Translations under genes and position numbers: made by a program
In this document: piece by piece, positions 47,011 through 56,174 of the stretch
Position numbering within the stretch: position 1 is the stretch's first letter
Layout of the letters: the number at the start of each line of letters is the position of its first letter
Source: Trichomonas vaginalis G3
Taxonomy: Eukaryota; Parabasalia; Trichomonadida; Trichomonadidae
NCBI RefSeq assembly: GCF_026262505.1
Contig: NC_067205.1
Coordinates: forward strand, 5,580,001 to 5,644,000
Length of the DNA: 64,000 bases
Direction of reading: 5' to 3'
Notes under the pieces: model-generated
Seen by the model: the letters and a program-made list of their open reading frames with translations, nothing else
Databases searched by the model: none
Told to the model about the DNA's origin: nothing

Positions 47011-48555
47011 TTAAGATTTTTCTATATATTGAGGGAATAATTCTTGAATAATCTTTGTTGACTTTTCAAGGTCATTATCTTTAGAACTCTTTAATGCAGC
47101 AGTGATCAATTCTTCAGTGCATAAATCAGAGTAGTGATTTGCCAAGTATCTAATTATATCCAAAGAAGAAGCTTCAACAGCAGTAATGAAAGTTCGCTTG
47201 AACAACTCTTTTGGCATCATTGACAGTGCTTGGCAGAACAAAATAACAATTGAGAAACAGTCCCATTGAGCAGCAATTTCTAATGGAGATGAATCCAAAT
47301 CATCTGCATCAAAATCTTCACTGACTTCGACATTGATGACATTTAAATCTTCAACATCAAACTCTCCATTTCCTTCAACTTCATTTTCATCACCCCAGAA
47401 TGTAACACCTTTGTTTATCAGAAATCGGACAATCTTTATGTTGTTTGTCGAAGCAGCAGCAATAAGGAGATCTCTCGTAAATGTTGTCTTTCTATTCTCA
47501 ACTAACCATCTCGTGATGTTGATATTCCAGAAACAAACTGATGAATACAATGATTGTGCAAGATTTCCGCCGAATTCTCGTTCTGCAATTCTGTAAATTT
47601 CGAGATTTCCACTCGCTGTTGCGAAGAAGTCCAATCCGAAGTGTTCATCACTGCTTTCGACGGCTTTGATGTCTGCACCACTCATTATCAAGTATTTGAA
47701 ACAATCAATCGCTCCATAAAATGCACAAAAGTGTAAAACTGTGGCATCACGAACTAAAAAGTCACTTGGAGTGATGATTGATGCTTTAAGAACCATGGAA
47801 GTACTCTTTGTTGGATTAGAAAAGTATTCTTGGATGTATTCTCTGTCATCATTACTAATTGCGATCTGTAGTAATGCTTCATCTGATATAAACAGCTGCG
47901 ATTTCGTATCAAATGGTCTTTTGATGCATGGAGTAATCAAAATGTCTTCTTCGCCTTCTGTATTTAATATTGCCTTTAATTCGTTTAATATTTCTGGTTT
48001 CTTCTTCTCTAGATACCTTTTTAGCTGCTTCATCATGTATGGGCACTCTCTATCAAGTGTTTTCGCAACACTGCAAAGTAAAGGAATAATTGCGTTGAAA
48101 ATCGGAGTCTTTTGGAATGAACTTTTACCGTGGAATAGTTTAAATACGGAGTTCAAGTGGTCTGTGAACTTAACAATCTTGTAATGAGCGAGTATACCGA
48201 ATAAATATAAAGATTCATGAGAGGAGACAACAGGGTATATATCAGAGTGTGCAGGATCATCAGGATTGTCGTAATTAACAATTACAATAGGGATTGAGAG
48301 ACCAGCTTCGTACGACTCTTTGAGTTTATCATCTAATGAATTGTTTATTAGTAAAGCGAATTTAGCAATTTCGCTAATATACATTGGGTTAGCGTATGCT
48401 ACATGATAAATGTTCCTGCAGAGCATCCATAAGTAATTTTCATCTGAAAGATCGAAATTATCTTTAATAAGTTGGAAAACAGTGCTTGAATCTTCAGTTT
48501 TGATGGTTTCCAGCATCTCTATCATGCTTTCTTCCCTTTCTACGAAGGAAAGCAT
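47011..48555 (-). CDS. Ankyrin-repeat protein (DUF3447-like), 514 residues
   Basis: The first 230 residues are helical with the order seen in trichomonad and amoebal DUF3447/ankyrin proteins (MLSFVEREESMIEMLETIKT, SLYLFGILAHYKIVKFTDHL, FNAIIPLLCSVAKTLDRECP). Degenerate ankyrin repeats follow: TVLHFCAFYGAIDCFKYLIM, SGADIKAV, RDLLIAAASTNNIKIVRFLI, NKGVTFWG, SPLEIAAQWDCFSIVILFCQ, ITAVEASSLDIIRYLANHYS. An acidic insertion sits between repeats (DENEVEGNGEFDVEDLNV). Probably a protein-binding scaffold; this is one of the largest gene families in Trichomonas. The frame is intact. Confidence 0.8.
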   Translation of the reverse strand: MLSFVEREESMIEMLETIKTEDSSTVFQLIKDNFDLSDENYLWMLCRNIYHVAYANPMYISEIAKFALLINNSLDDKLKESYEAGLSIPIVIVNYDNPDDPAHSDIYPVVSSHESLYLFGILAHYKIVKFTDHLNSVFKLFHGKSSFQKTPIFNAIIPLLCSVAKTLDRECPYMMKQLKRYLEKKKPEILNELKAILNTEGEEDILITPCIKRPFDTKSQLFISDEALLQIAISNDDREYIQEYFSNPTKSTSMVLKASIITPSDFLVRDATVLHFCAFYGAIDCFKYLIMSGADIKAVESSDEHFGLDFFATASGNLEIYRIAEREFGGNLAQSLYSSVCFWNINITRWLVENRKTTFTRDLLIAAASTNNIKIVRFLINKGVTFWGDENEVEGNGEFDVEDLNVINVEVSEDFDADDLDSSPLEIAAQWDCFSIVILFCQALSMMPKELFKRTFITAVEASSLDIIRYLANHYSDLCTEELITAALKSSKDNDLEKSTKIIQELFPQYIEKS

Positions 48556-48678
48556 GCAAAATTTTGCTAAAATTTTAGGTCGAACCCTAAATTGAAAAGT
48601 TTACATGCGTACCCACCGATGGTCGAGAAAAATAATTTGATAAATTATTTAACAATAGTCCGTAAAGCAAAAATAATG

Positions 48679-49345
48679 TAATAAACAGAAATTTATCAAA
48701 AGTGACAGCTCTCAATTTTTTGACATTTGTAAATTCTAAATTGAATGAGAAAAATGAAATAATACTAAGCATAATACAATATTCTAGATTTAATTATAAT
48801 TAGGGAAAAGTTAGTTTTGAGAGTACTTTTCATAGGCATATAGAATGAAATCTTCTGAAAAATAATATCACATAAACTCATATTATTTTCTAATATATAA
48901 CTATTTTATATAAAAATCAAATTCAATGATCTTAAAAGCGAAGGATAAACCTCAAAATTTACGAATATAATGAGTGGGAATATAATGCTTATCTATCATA
49001 AAACCATATGAAATATCAATTTTTGCTTTACGCTTAATTTTTGACGACAATTAGCAAAAAATGTTAAATGTTAACACTCAGTCCATTTGAATATGAAAAA
49101 TAAAATTGACTTTGATTAAATGTTTTTATTTATCATGCAATTCTTCTTGCGACCAAAGATTTGAATAAAAGTTCAAAAAATAAGATAGCTTAAAAAATAA
49201 TATACGGTAGTGTTTACTAATAGATGAATAGTATATAAATTCTATTAAAATGGATTTGATCCAAAAAAATATATAAAATTTGATCATAAATAAAATCGTT
49301 TTAAATTACTTCTTCATTTAAATTATAACAATTATTTTTGATTTT
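48679..49345 (+). mobile_element. Solo left end of the rve-type transposon
   Basis: TGTAATAAACAGAAATTTAT to ATAACAATTATTTTTGATTT matches 36088-36755 almost base for base, then stops before the transposase gene. No right end is nearby. It lies directly against the 5' end of the kinase gene, and ATG 49338 is within it. Confidence 0.9.
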
Positions 49346-49469
49346 ATATTTTTTTGTTCATAGACTTTTAAATATAAATAAGAAATCAAGCAATGAAACT
49401 CACACATATATAAAGTCTGATGATGAAATCGTTATTTGCCCAAATGAAGCGCACAAAAAACTCTCTCCA

Positions 49470-50828
49470 ATGCCTCGAATGACAGTATCTCGTTCTTCTA
49501 TACTAAAATCCGAGCTTGCTAAGACGTATATGGAAGAACATTTTAAAAGTATCATCGATGAAGCCAACAGTGAGATAACAACACAGCAAAGATTAAATGA
49601 ATATTTAATAAAAGAAAAATTTTCGCCCGAACAGCGCAGATCTCTTGAATTAAATTACGCATCTAGAATATCTGAGTTCAGAAGAATGAAAAGAAAAGTA
49701 TTACGTAGTTCTCAATTTGAAAAAATAAAAATTATTGGCAAAGGAGAGTACGGAGATGTATATCTCGTACGCGATAAGACAGACAACAAAATCTATGCAA
49801 TGAAAATTATTCAGAAGTCAGAACTGATAGCAAAAGGCCAATTAAGAAACACTTTGACAGAAAAAGATCTACTATCAAGGATGGACAGCAAATGGTCTGT
49901 TCAATTAATCTATGCTTTTCAAGATATGTACAGCATTTATTTCGTAATGGAATACCTCCCAGGAGGAGATTTATTAACTGTCTTGATGTGCCGTTCATAT
50001 TTAACTTTAGAAGAGACACGCTTTTACATTGCCGAAATACTACTCGCAATACGCGAAGTCCACTCCCTTGGATACATTCATTGCGATATTAAACCCGATA
50101 ATATTTTATTAACAAAGGATGGACATATCAGATTATCGGATTACGGATTATCTACTCCTCTCCATAGAGATGAGAACTTCGTAACCATTTTGGACGAAGT
50201 AGAAGACGTTTGCAGAGATCCGAATTCTGAACGTAAAGAACAGCCCCTTAAATCAAACCATAAGAAAGATGCAATTTGTTCTACTGTTGGTACGCCTGAT
50301 TACATAGCTCCCGAGGTTTTATTAAAGAAACCTTACGGTCCTGAAGTAGATTTATGGTCTTTGGGCGCAATCATGTACGAAATGCTTTACGGACAGCCTC
50401 CTTATCTTGCAGATACAGCGATCAACATAATTCATTGGAAATCTACACTTATATTTCCAAAGTTAAAAGAGATCTCTCCTGAAGCTGTTGACCTCATGAA
50501 ACACTTACTCTGTAACTCTAAGAGAAGATTTACTATTGAAGATTGCATGAAACATCCTTTCTTCAAAGAAATCGACTTCGATAAAATTTCTGAGTCAACT
50601 GCACCGATAATTCCTTCTGTAGAATCAGAAACTGATACACAGAACTTCGATGAATTCGAACCAAGAGAACTTCTTCCTGAAGAAGAATCTCAAGATGACG
50701 TGATTTCTCTCGCTTTCACAGGCTTCAAATTCGATAGAAATGTAGCTCGTAACTCTCTTCCTCAAAACCTTGAACCTGAAATCTTAACTGATTCTTTGGT
50801 CACTCAACAAATTCGTTCTTATCCTTAA
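49470..50828 (+). CDS. NDR/LATS-type AGC protein kinase
   Basis: The frame is open from 49338 (496 residues), but the first 44 residues come partly from a transposon end, so the start is more likely M45 (49470) or M48 (49479). Numbering from 49338: a MOB-binding-type helical region (residues 56-120, [20 protein letters not shown]), glycine loop GKGEYG (134-139), K156, E175, HCD 248-250 (Arg replaced by Cys), KPDN, DYG 268-270, activation segment with S315, APE 324-326. A spacer insert lies between DYG and APE as in NDR kinases, and the hydrophobic motif FTGFKF lies near residue 465. NDR kinases act with MOB in morphogenesis and division. Confidence 0.85.
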   Translation: MPRMTVSRSSILKSELAKTYMEEHFKSIIDEANSEITTQQRLNEYLIKEKFSPEQRRSLELNYASRISEFRRMKRKVLRSSQFEKIKIIGKGEYGDVYLVRDKTDNKIYAMKIIQKSELIAKGQLRNTLTEKDLLSRMDSKWSVQLIYAFQDMYSIYFVMEYLPGGDLLTVLMCRSYLTLEETRFYIAEILLAIREVHSLGYIHCDIKPDNILLTKDGHIRLSDYGLSTPLHRDENFVTILDEVEDVCRDPNSERKEQPLKSNHKKDAICSTVGTPDYIAPEVLLKKPYGPEVDLWSLGAIMYEMLYGQPPYLADTAINIIHWKSTLIFPKLKEISPEAVDLMKHLLCNSKRRFTIEDCMKHPFFKEIDFDKISESTAPIIPSVESETDTQNFDEFEPRELLPEEESQDDVISLAFTGFKFDRNVARNSLPQNLEPEILTDSLVTQQIRSYP

Positions 50829-50940
50829 TTTACCAAACAACATTTTTGTCAAAAAACAATTTACAAAAATTTCTGACAAAATTTAGTTTACAAAAAAATT
50901 ACAAAAATCAAATTTACAAAAAAACGATCAAGAATTGAAT

Positions 50941-52482
50941 TCAAATTTCTGCTTCTAAGAAACATTCAACTTTTGAGGACCAGCAGTTGAAGAGTAAGAT
51001 TTCATCGTTGGAAGGGATGATTGAGTCAGATGGATTGAAGAAGAGGAAACCTTTTGAAGGATTCGTTCCTATGAAAGAAGTTGAGTTGAGAGAATTCTTT
51101 TTCTCTTCACAGACGTAAACAGCCATCATTGCGTCCAGTTTCTCAACAGTTGCACTTCCTCTCATTGCTGCATTAGCTCTTGCAGCTGGAACTGCATCAC
51201 ATCCACTTTTGATTGAGTACCTTGTCAGTATCAAACTCGCTTCGTCATCAACTGAAACTCTTCTGAACAAATCAATGGATGTTTTCAATATGTCACTTTT
51301 ATTGAAATTTGACACCAAATTTATTACATCGAAAACTCTGCAGCACAATTGAATTGAACTGAATTTTGATGGATCTTTCAAGAGTAGAATATAAGGTGTT
51401 CCATTTGACATAGCGTTCAAAATGTTCTCTGTCATTTTATTCGAACTCAAATCCGCGTGTAAAATGGCACAACTTTTTTTGAGTGTCAAGAAACCTTTTT
51501 CTTTTGTCAGACTTTTATTTGGCGTCGTTGCATCGATATCCAAATATCTTTTCAACGCCATTGCTGTTTGTTGGAGCTTCATTTCATTGTCGCATATCAT
51601 TGTTATTGATTCATTTGATATCAATGAAATCATCCCAAAGTAGACTAATCTCTTCACTTCCTGACTTTCTCCTGGACAAATGAATTCAAGTAAATTCAAT
51701 AATGATTTGAATGTACTGTCAAATTGTTTCCGATCATTTGTCACTTTTATTTCTTTGTTTACAAAAAGTGCTCTCAAAATTGTTCCGTGAAATTCTCCTG
51801 TCACTTTTACTTGATCACCGATTTTCGGTGGCAAATCATTTGATCTCATTTCTACTTGGAGATTCAATTGTGGACAATCGAATGGACATAATGTGAATGT
51901 GATTGATTTGATGAGTAATCTTCCTGTTACATCTTCAATCAACTTGTTTCCGCAGTCACGACATTTCTTGTTGTTTTTGTTTCGAGTAACATATTCTTCG
52001 TATCCGTCATCTGGACAGACATATAAATATCGGACGATAGCCATTGTTTGGTCGGCCAATCTAGTGACGATACCGGAAGTAGAAACGATAGATTCACCGT
52101 AACAATATAGACCACAGAACAACCTTGTCATTGCTGCATGAGGTATGTTCGTAGGAATGACTGTAATACGTATTTGTGTCTTGTCAAGCCTTATGCAGTC
52201 TACACCTGCTGATATTGCAATTGTACGCTTAATTATACGGAAACAGATTTGTCTGATGAGTTTCTTGAAGGTAGAGAAGTCATCTCTCATAAGACACATT
52301 AGCTGTATTGAGAATTCTTCTGTTTTATTGTAGTCAATGGTAACTTGGTGCGTAAAAAGGACTCCTTTCATGTTGCTTTGAGGATCTTGTAGCTCCTTAC
52401 CGTATTCTGATGCAACTAGTGATAGATTGGACACTTCGCCAAGCTTGTATAACAGCTGGAACATAGAAACTCGAAGGTCCAT
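50941..52482 (-). CDS. MCM-like protein without an evident ATPase core (MCMDC2-like)
   Basis: This 513-residue protein has an OB-fold region as in MCM helicases: GESIVSTSGIVTRLADQTMA is followed by a zinc-finger-like segment (YVCPDDGYEEYVTRNKNNKKCRDCG) and GDQVKVTGEFHGTILRALFV. After residue 270, where MCM proteins have Walker A (GDPxxxKS) and Walker B, I see no such motifs, though helical segments and a conserved end (SKGFLFFNPSDSIIPSNDEI) remain. That layout recalls MCM-domain-containing protein 2, a meiotic factor, but a fast-evolving MCM8/9 relative is possible. The frame is intact. Confidence 0.6.
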   Translation of the reverse strand: MDLRVSMFQLLYKLGEVSNLSLVASEYGKELQDPQSNMKGVLFTHQVTIDYNKTEEFSIQLMCLMRDDFSTFKKLIRQICFRIIKRTIAISAGVDCIRLDKTQIRITVIPTNIPHAAMTRLFCGLYCYGESIVSTSGIVTRLADQTMAIVRYLYVCPDDGYEEYVTRNKNNKKCRDCGNKLIEDVTGRLLIKSITFTLCPFDCPQLNLQVEMRSNDLPPKIGDQVKVTGEFHGTILRALFVNKEIKVTNDRKQFDSTFKSLLNLLEFICPGESQEVKRLVYFGMISLISNESITMICDNEMKLQQTAMALKRYLDIDATTPNKSLTKEKGFLTLKKSCAILHADLSSNKMTENILNAMSNGTPYILLLKDPSKFSSIQLCCRVFDVINLVSNFNKSDILKTSIDLFRRVSVDDEASLILTRYSIKSGCDAVPAARANAAMRGSATVEKLDAMMAVYVCEEKKNSLNSTSFIGTNPSKGFLFFNPSDSIIPSNDEILLFNCWSSKVECFLEAEI

Positions 52483-52755
52483 TAGAAAATTTTAGTTTAC
52501 GTAATCAAAGTGATGCGGCGTTTTACAATAATCGTCCCATCATCAAAAAATACCAAACCTTTTATATATTTTATTTTGTTTGTATTTATTTAAACATGTT
52601 TTTCCTTTAATATATACCACCAAAACCTTTTTATTCTTGAGAAATTTAGAAAAAATTCTAAAAATTTAAATGAAAGAATAAATAACAGAATTTAAAACAA
52701 ACAATAGAAGAATCTATACATAAAATAATGCGGGTCCGGAGTTGCAGGGAACAAA
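52483..52755. other. Spacer between MCM-like and Wee1-like genes
   Basis: AT-rich 273 bp with the 5' flank of the MCM-like gene and the 3' flank of the kinase gene. No clear initiator was found before 52482. Confidence 0.5.
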
Positions 52756-53628
52756 TTACATACCTGTTGCCTGAACTAATTGCTCAGCTGTTGGGCGCTC
52801 TGCTGGATCAACTGCAAGCATCATGTTGATAAGGTCTATGAGCTCCTGAGAATGCTCGCATGGATAAGAGCCCTGTCCCAGAAGAATTTCGCCATTGCGG
52901 ATTTTGGAGTAACCTGGGCAGCCTCCGCGGGGTGCGGCTTGCTGAGAGGCGCATTCAAAAAGCACAACGCCGAAGGAAAATATATCTGTAGGAGGACCAA
53001 CCTCAAAATCTGTGCAAGGGAATGCGAGGGCTTCTGGTGAAACGAACGGCCCAGCGCCCTCATTGCCTTCCTCAAACTCGCCGATCTTAGTTAGTGTGCC
53101 AAAGTCAGCCAATTTGAAGCAGTCATTCGTAATAAGGATATTTCCAGGAGAGACGTCGAGATGAATCCAGCCCTGGGAATGAAGATGTTTCAATGCAGTA
53201 CCGATATCATGGATCATTTTCCAGATATCATCTTCTGTAAATGTATAATTCGAGATGTCACCGAGTTCGCACAATTCTATCTTAAGAAGTGCTTTTGTAG
53301 GAGACTCGGACAATGATATTGTCTTTACTATGTAAGGGGAATCTGTAACTAAGTTCCTCTTGTCGTATTCCTCATGGACTCTATGTTTATGTGGTGTAAT
53401 TTTAATTGCGTATTGTTCGTTGCCATTTACCGATTCTGCTGAGAAAACCACAGAGTTACTTGTACACCGTAAAGGGGTTGATGAAGCTAATACGATTCCA
53501 CTCTTTTCGCAAAGTTCTTCGTAATCTTCGCATGAAATTGATTGACTTGCAATGTCTACAGATGCATAAGTAGAACGAACTGGATCATCATCAAAATCAA
53601 AGTCTGGAACTGGAAATCCTTCTAACAT
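52756..53628 (-). CDS. Wee1/Myt1-like protein kinase
   Basis: This compact 290-residue kinase has a short acidic N-terminus (VPDFDFDDDP), a glycine-poor nucleotide loop (CTSNSVVFSA), K76 in YAIKITPHKH and the catalytic segment GWIHLDVSPGNILI (H156, D158, N163). HLD instead of HRD is usual in Wee1/Myt1 enzymes. DFG is at 175-177 (LADFGTLTKI), and the activation segment EEGNEGAGPFVSPEAL recalls the EGDxRY-(L/V)xPE motif of this family. Wee1-like kinases inhibit CDKs by tyrosine phosphorylation; here the long regulatory N-terminus is missing, so the role is inferred. A TCATT initiator lies 8-10 nt before the start. The gene is richer in GC than its neighbours. Confidence 0.8.
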   Translation of the reverse strand: MLEGFPVPDFDFDDDPVRSTYASVDIASQSISCEDYEELCEKSGIVLASSTPLRCTSNSVVFSAESVNGNEQYAIKITPHKHRVHEEYDKRNLVTDSPYIVKTISLSESPTKALLKIELCELGDISNYTFTEDDIWKMIHDIGTALKHLHSQGWIHLDVSPGNILITNDCFKLADFGTLTKIGEFEEGNEGAGPFVSPEALAFPCTDFEVGPPTDIFSFGVVLFECASQQAAPRGGCPGYSKIRNGEILLGQGSYPCEHSQELIDLINMMLAVDPAERPTAEQLVQATGM

Positions 53629-53640
53629 TAAAAAATGATT
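53629..53640 (-). promoter_or_regulatory. Initiator (TCATTTTTTAATG context) of the Wee1-like gene
   Basis: On the minus strand TCATTTTTTA directly precedes ATG, fitting TCA+1YW with the A eight bases before the start codon. Confidence 0.65.
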
Positions 53641-53711
53641 TCAATTGACTAGGAATTTTTTTTGTGTTTTTGAATATAAATAGTAAACGTATGGGGAAGT
53701 TCCTGTTTTAA

Positions 53712-54756
53712 GGGGGCACACGAGAGGATCATGTAAACTTCAGAATTTAGAACCTTATTTTTAGGCATTATCTTGGCTACCTATTTAGGCTCGAAAAGCA
53801 AAAAATATCAAAAAATACAACTTGACTCCATTATGACCCTTTCATGGAGGTAGTTTTTATCCGCTAGTATTTTCCCTTTGAATCTCTTTACAATTCGAAA
53901 TCAAATTCAAAACTCAGTAGAAGAAAGGAAGAATCGACTTACTACGGTTGTAATACGAATAAATACATATATTTAATTATTTTTATTTACATAATAATTG
54001 TTTGAAGCTCATATTCCAACAAATTTTTAAATAAAAACATTAAAATGTTGAAAATGTTCATATATTTTAATAGGGTTTTGGCACTTTATTGAGGAATTAC
54101 TACATACATAGTCGAACTGAACTTGATATTTTGAAATTTAAATTATTTATCAAAATTAAAATTTAACTTGAAATTTATAATTATTTAGTCATATTTTGCA
54201 TAATTCTAAGTAGATTTTGTAAAAAATCAAGAAAGAAAAATTTTAACGTGCTTTATTTTTTCTTTTTTATAATAATACATATTATTATATAATTAACATA
54301 TTCATAATGTTTCACCCTTTCAAAAATATAATCCTCCTCCTCTCAAATAAACGTACATACGGGTGGCCTCTTTTTTCAAAAAATTAAAATTTGAAATTTT
54401 GGGCTCAAATATTAGAGATTTTTTCAACCTTCAACGATATATGTTGTCTATATCAGACCTCCTTTCTTTTTGATACTTAACATTGTTCCTAAATCTTAGC
54501 CGTTAAGGCTGTTCTGAAAATATTTTTTTTTCGAAAAAATTCGAAAAAAATTCTTAAAATTCAAAAATCCCTTAATTCCTGAGGATTTTGGGAAAAAAGT
54601 TTTTACATGAACATGTGTATATTATATGAAGTATATTGATAAGGTAAAAATCAAATTTTATTGCATATTCATCGAGAAAATAAACTAACGAATCCCTCAA
54701 AATTGAGAGGGTAATCCTCCTCCTCCTCTCAAATAAACGTACATACGGGTGCACCC
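53712..54756 (-). mobile_element. Non-autonomous TTAA-targeting element, copy 2
   Basis: The 1,045-bp element is inverted relative to 7061-8100 and almost identical to it. The ends are GGGGGCACAC (one mismatch to copy 1) and the inverse of GGGTGCACCC. TTAA flanks both sides (53708-53711, 54757-54760). The internal duplicate of the right-end sequence is also present (near 54330-54366). No transposase. Confidence 0.88.
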
Positions 54757-54760
54757 TTAA

Positions 54761-56174
54761 TTGTCCGAACTATTTAGAAGATTTATGAGTGTTCTGTTCC
54801 TAATGGGATTACCAATTTTCCAATTACTCGTGTCATAAATTTGTTACCTTCATTTTTCCGAAATGAATGTTTATAACATCAGGTTAATTTGATCACGGAT
54901 ATAAAATCAGTATATATGCATGAGTCTATTTAGCCGGGATTTGGCCAATTAGCCAATCTGTAGGAAAAACCCTTCAAATCTGTTTGAAGAAATACCATTT
55001 AATTTAGAAATGAAATCCATTTAATTAAAAAGAGTTATATATCTTAATCATTTCTCCAAGAATGGTCAATCTACTTCACAATCTTCTGTTAGCCAAATTT
55101 CGGTTTCATTTTTTTAAACGATCTTGAGAGTATGTTGCATGCATTCCTGTAATTAACAAAATTAAAGCTATGTTCTTTATTGAAATGAACGTTCGGCCTT
55201 GAATTTTGTAATTCTTCAAAATTTTGATAAAAATATTCGTGATTTGGCCAACAAGTTATCAAACATACTGTTCGATCAGTGATACACTTTCCTTCTTGCG
55301 AGCGCAGAATAAATCCGAGTTTTCTGAAATTTTACAAAATCGATCGTTTAAGGGTTTCCAATTTAAGCTAAGAATCATAACAAACTTAGCACGTAGATGG
55401 AAATTATATCAAGAAAAATGTATGATGTAAAAAAAGTTCGATAATTGTTCTTATTCTTTTCAATTTCGAACATGATTAGCCAAATTTAACCGATTGTGCT
55501 CTTATTGTTCGACATAAATTCTAAGATATATCTATGAAATTTGGGATTTTTGTTGGAGAAATAGAGTTCTTCAAATAATTACTCGGAAATAAAAATTCTT
55601 GATCTAATTAACATGAAACATATTAATATTGTAAATGTACATAACAAATATACTACTTATTCATCACAACTCTAAAGTATATGTTTTCTATTAATCTATC
55701 CGTGACATTATAACAAACTTTTCAAATTTTGTGAAGAATACGTCATAATAAATAATTTCATCTTGATTTCTGAACCGCAACTAATGTATTAGCCCCAAAT
55801 CTTTAACCACTATCGTAAAACCCATAACCCAAAGAGTACGATATCTTTGTTATTTTTTAATATAATTCATGCTAAAAATTTATTTAATCAAAATCATCTT
55901 ATAACATTTCACTATCTACTTCAAACTTTGGAATTTATCTATATAACATAATTCAAACAGAAAAATACATTAAATCCTAATCATTTATCCAAAATTTATG
56001 CCAATTTATTAAAAATCTTTATATTTAACCCTTTCCACTCTTTCAAGTTACATCTAATATGATAATTCACTTCATTAAAATGCAATTTAGTAATTTCTTG
56101 TATAATGAGATGAAATAAAGCTAGAAAAGTCATAAATTTTATACTAAAAAAAGTGAAAAAAAATATATAAAAAA
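54761..56174. other. Gene-poor 1.4-kb spacer
   Basis: AT-rich sequence with only short frames. The longest, 55224-55430 (68 residues, FLRAQNKSEFSEILQNRSFK), has no support. No repeat or RNA gene was recognised. The last 150 bp are the 3' flank of the adaptor gene. Confidence 0.6.

Noticed and set aside
51422-52333. Four plus-strand frames opposite the MCM-like gene
   Set aside because: They are antisense shadows without start context or recognisable domains.
55224-55430. 68-residue frame in the 1.4-kb spacer
   Set aside because: No family pattern, no promoter-like context, and stop-rich surroundings.
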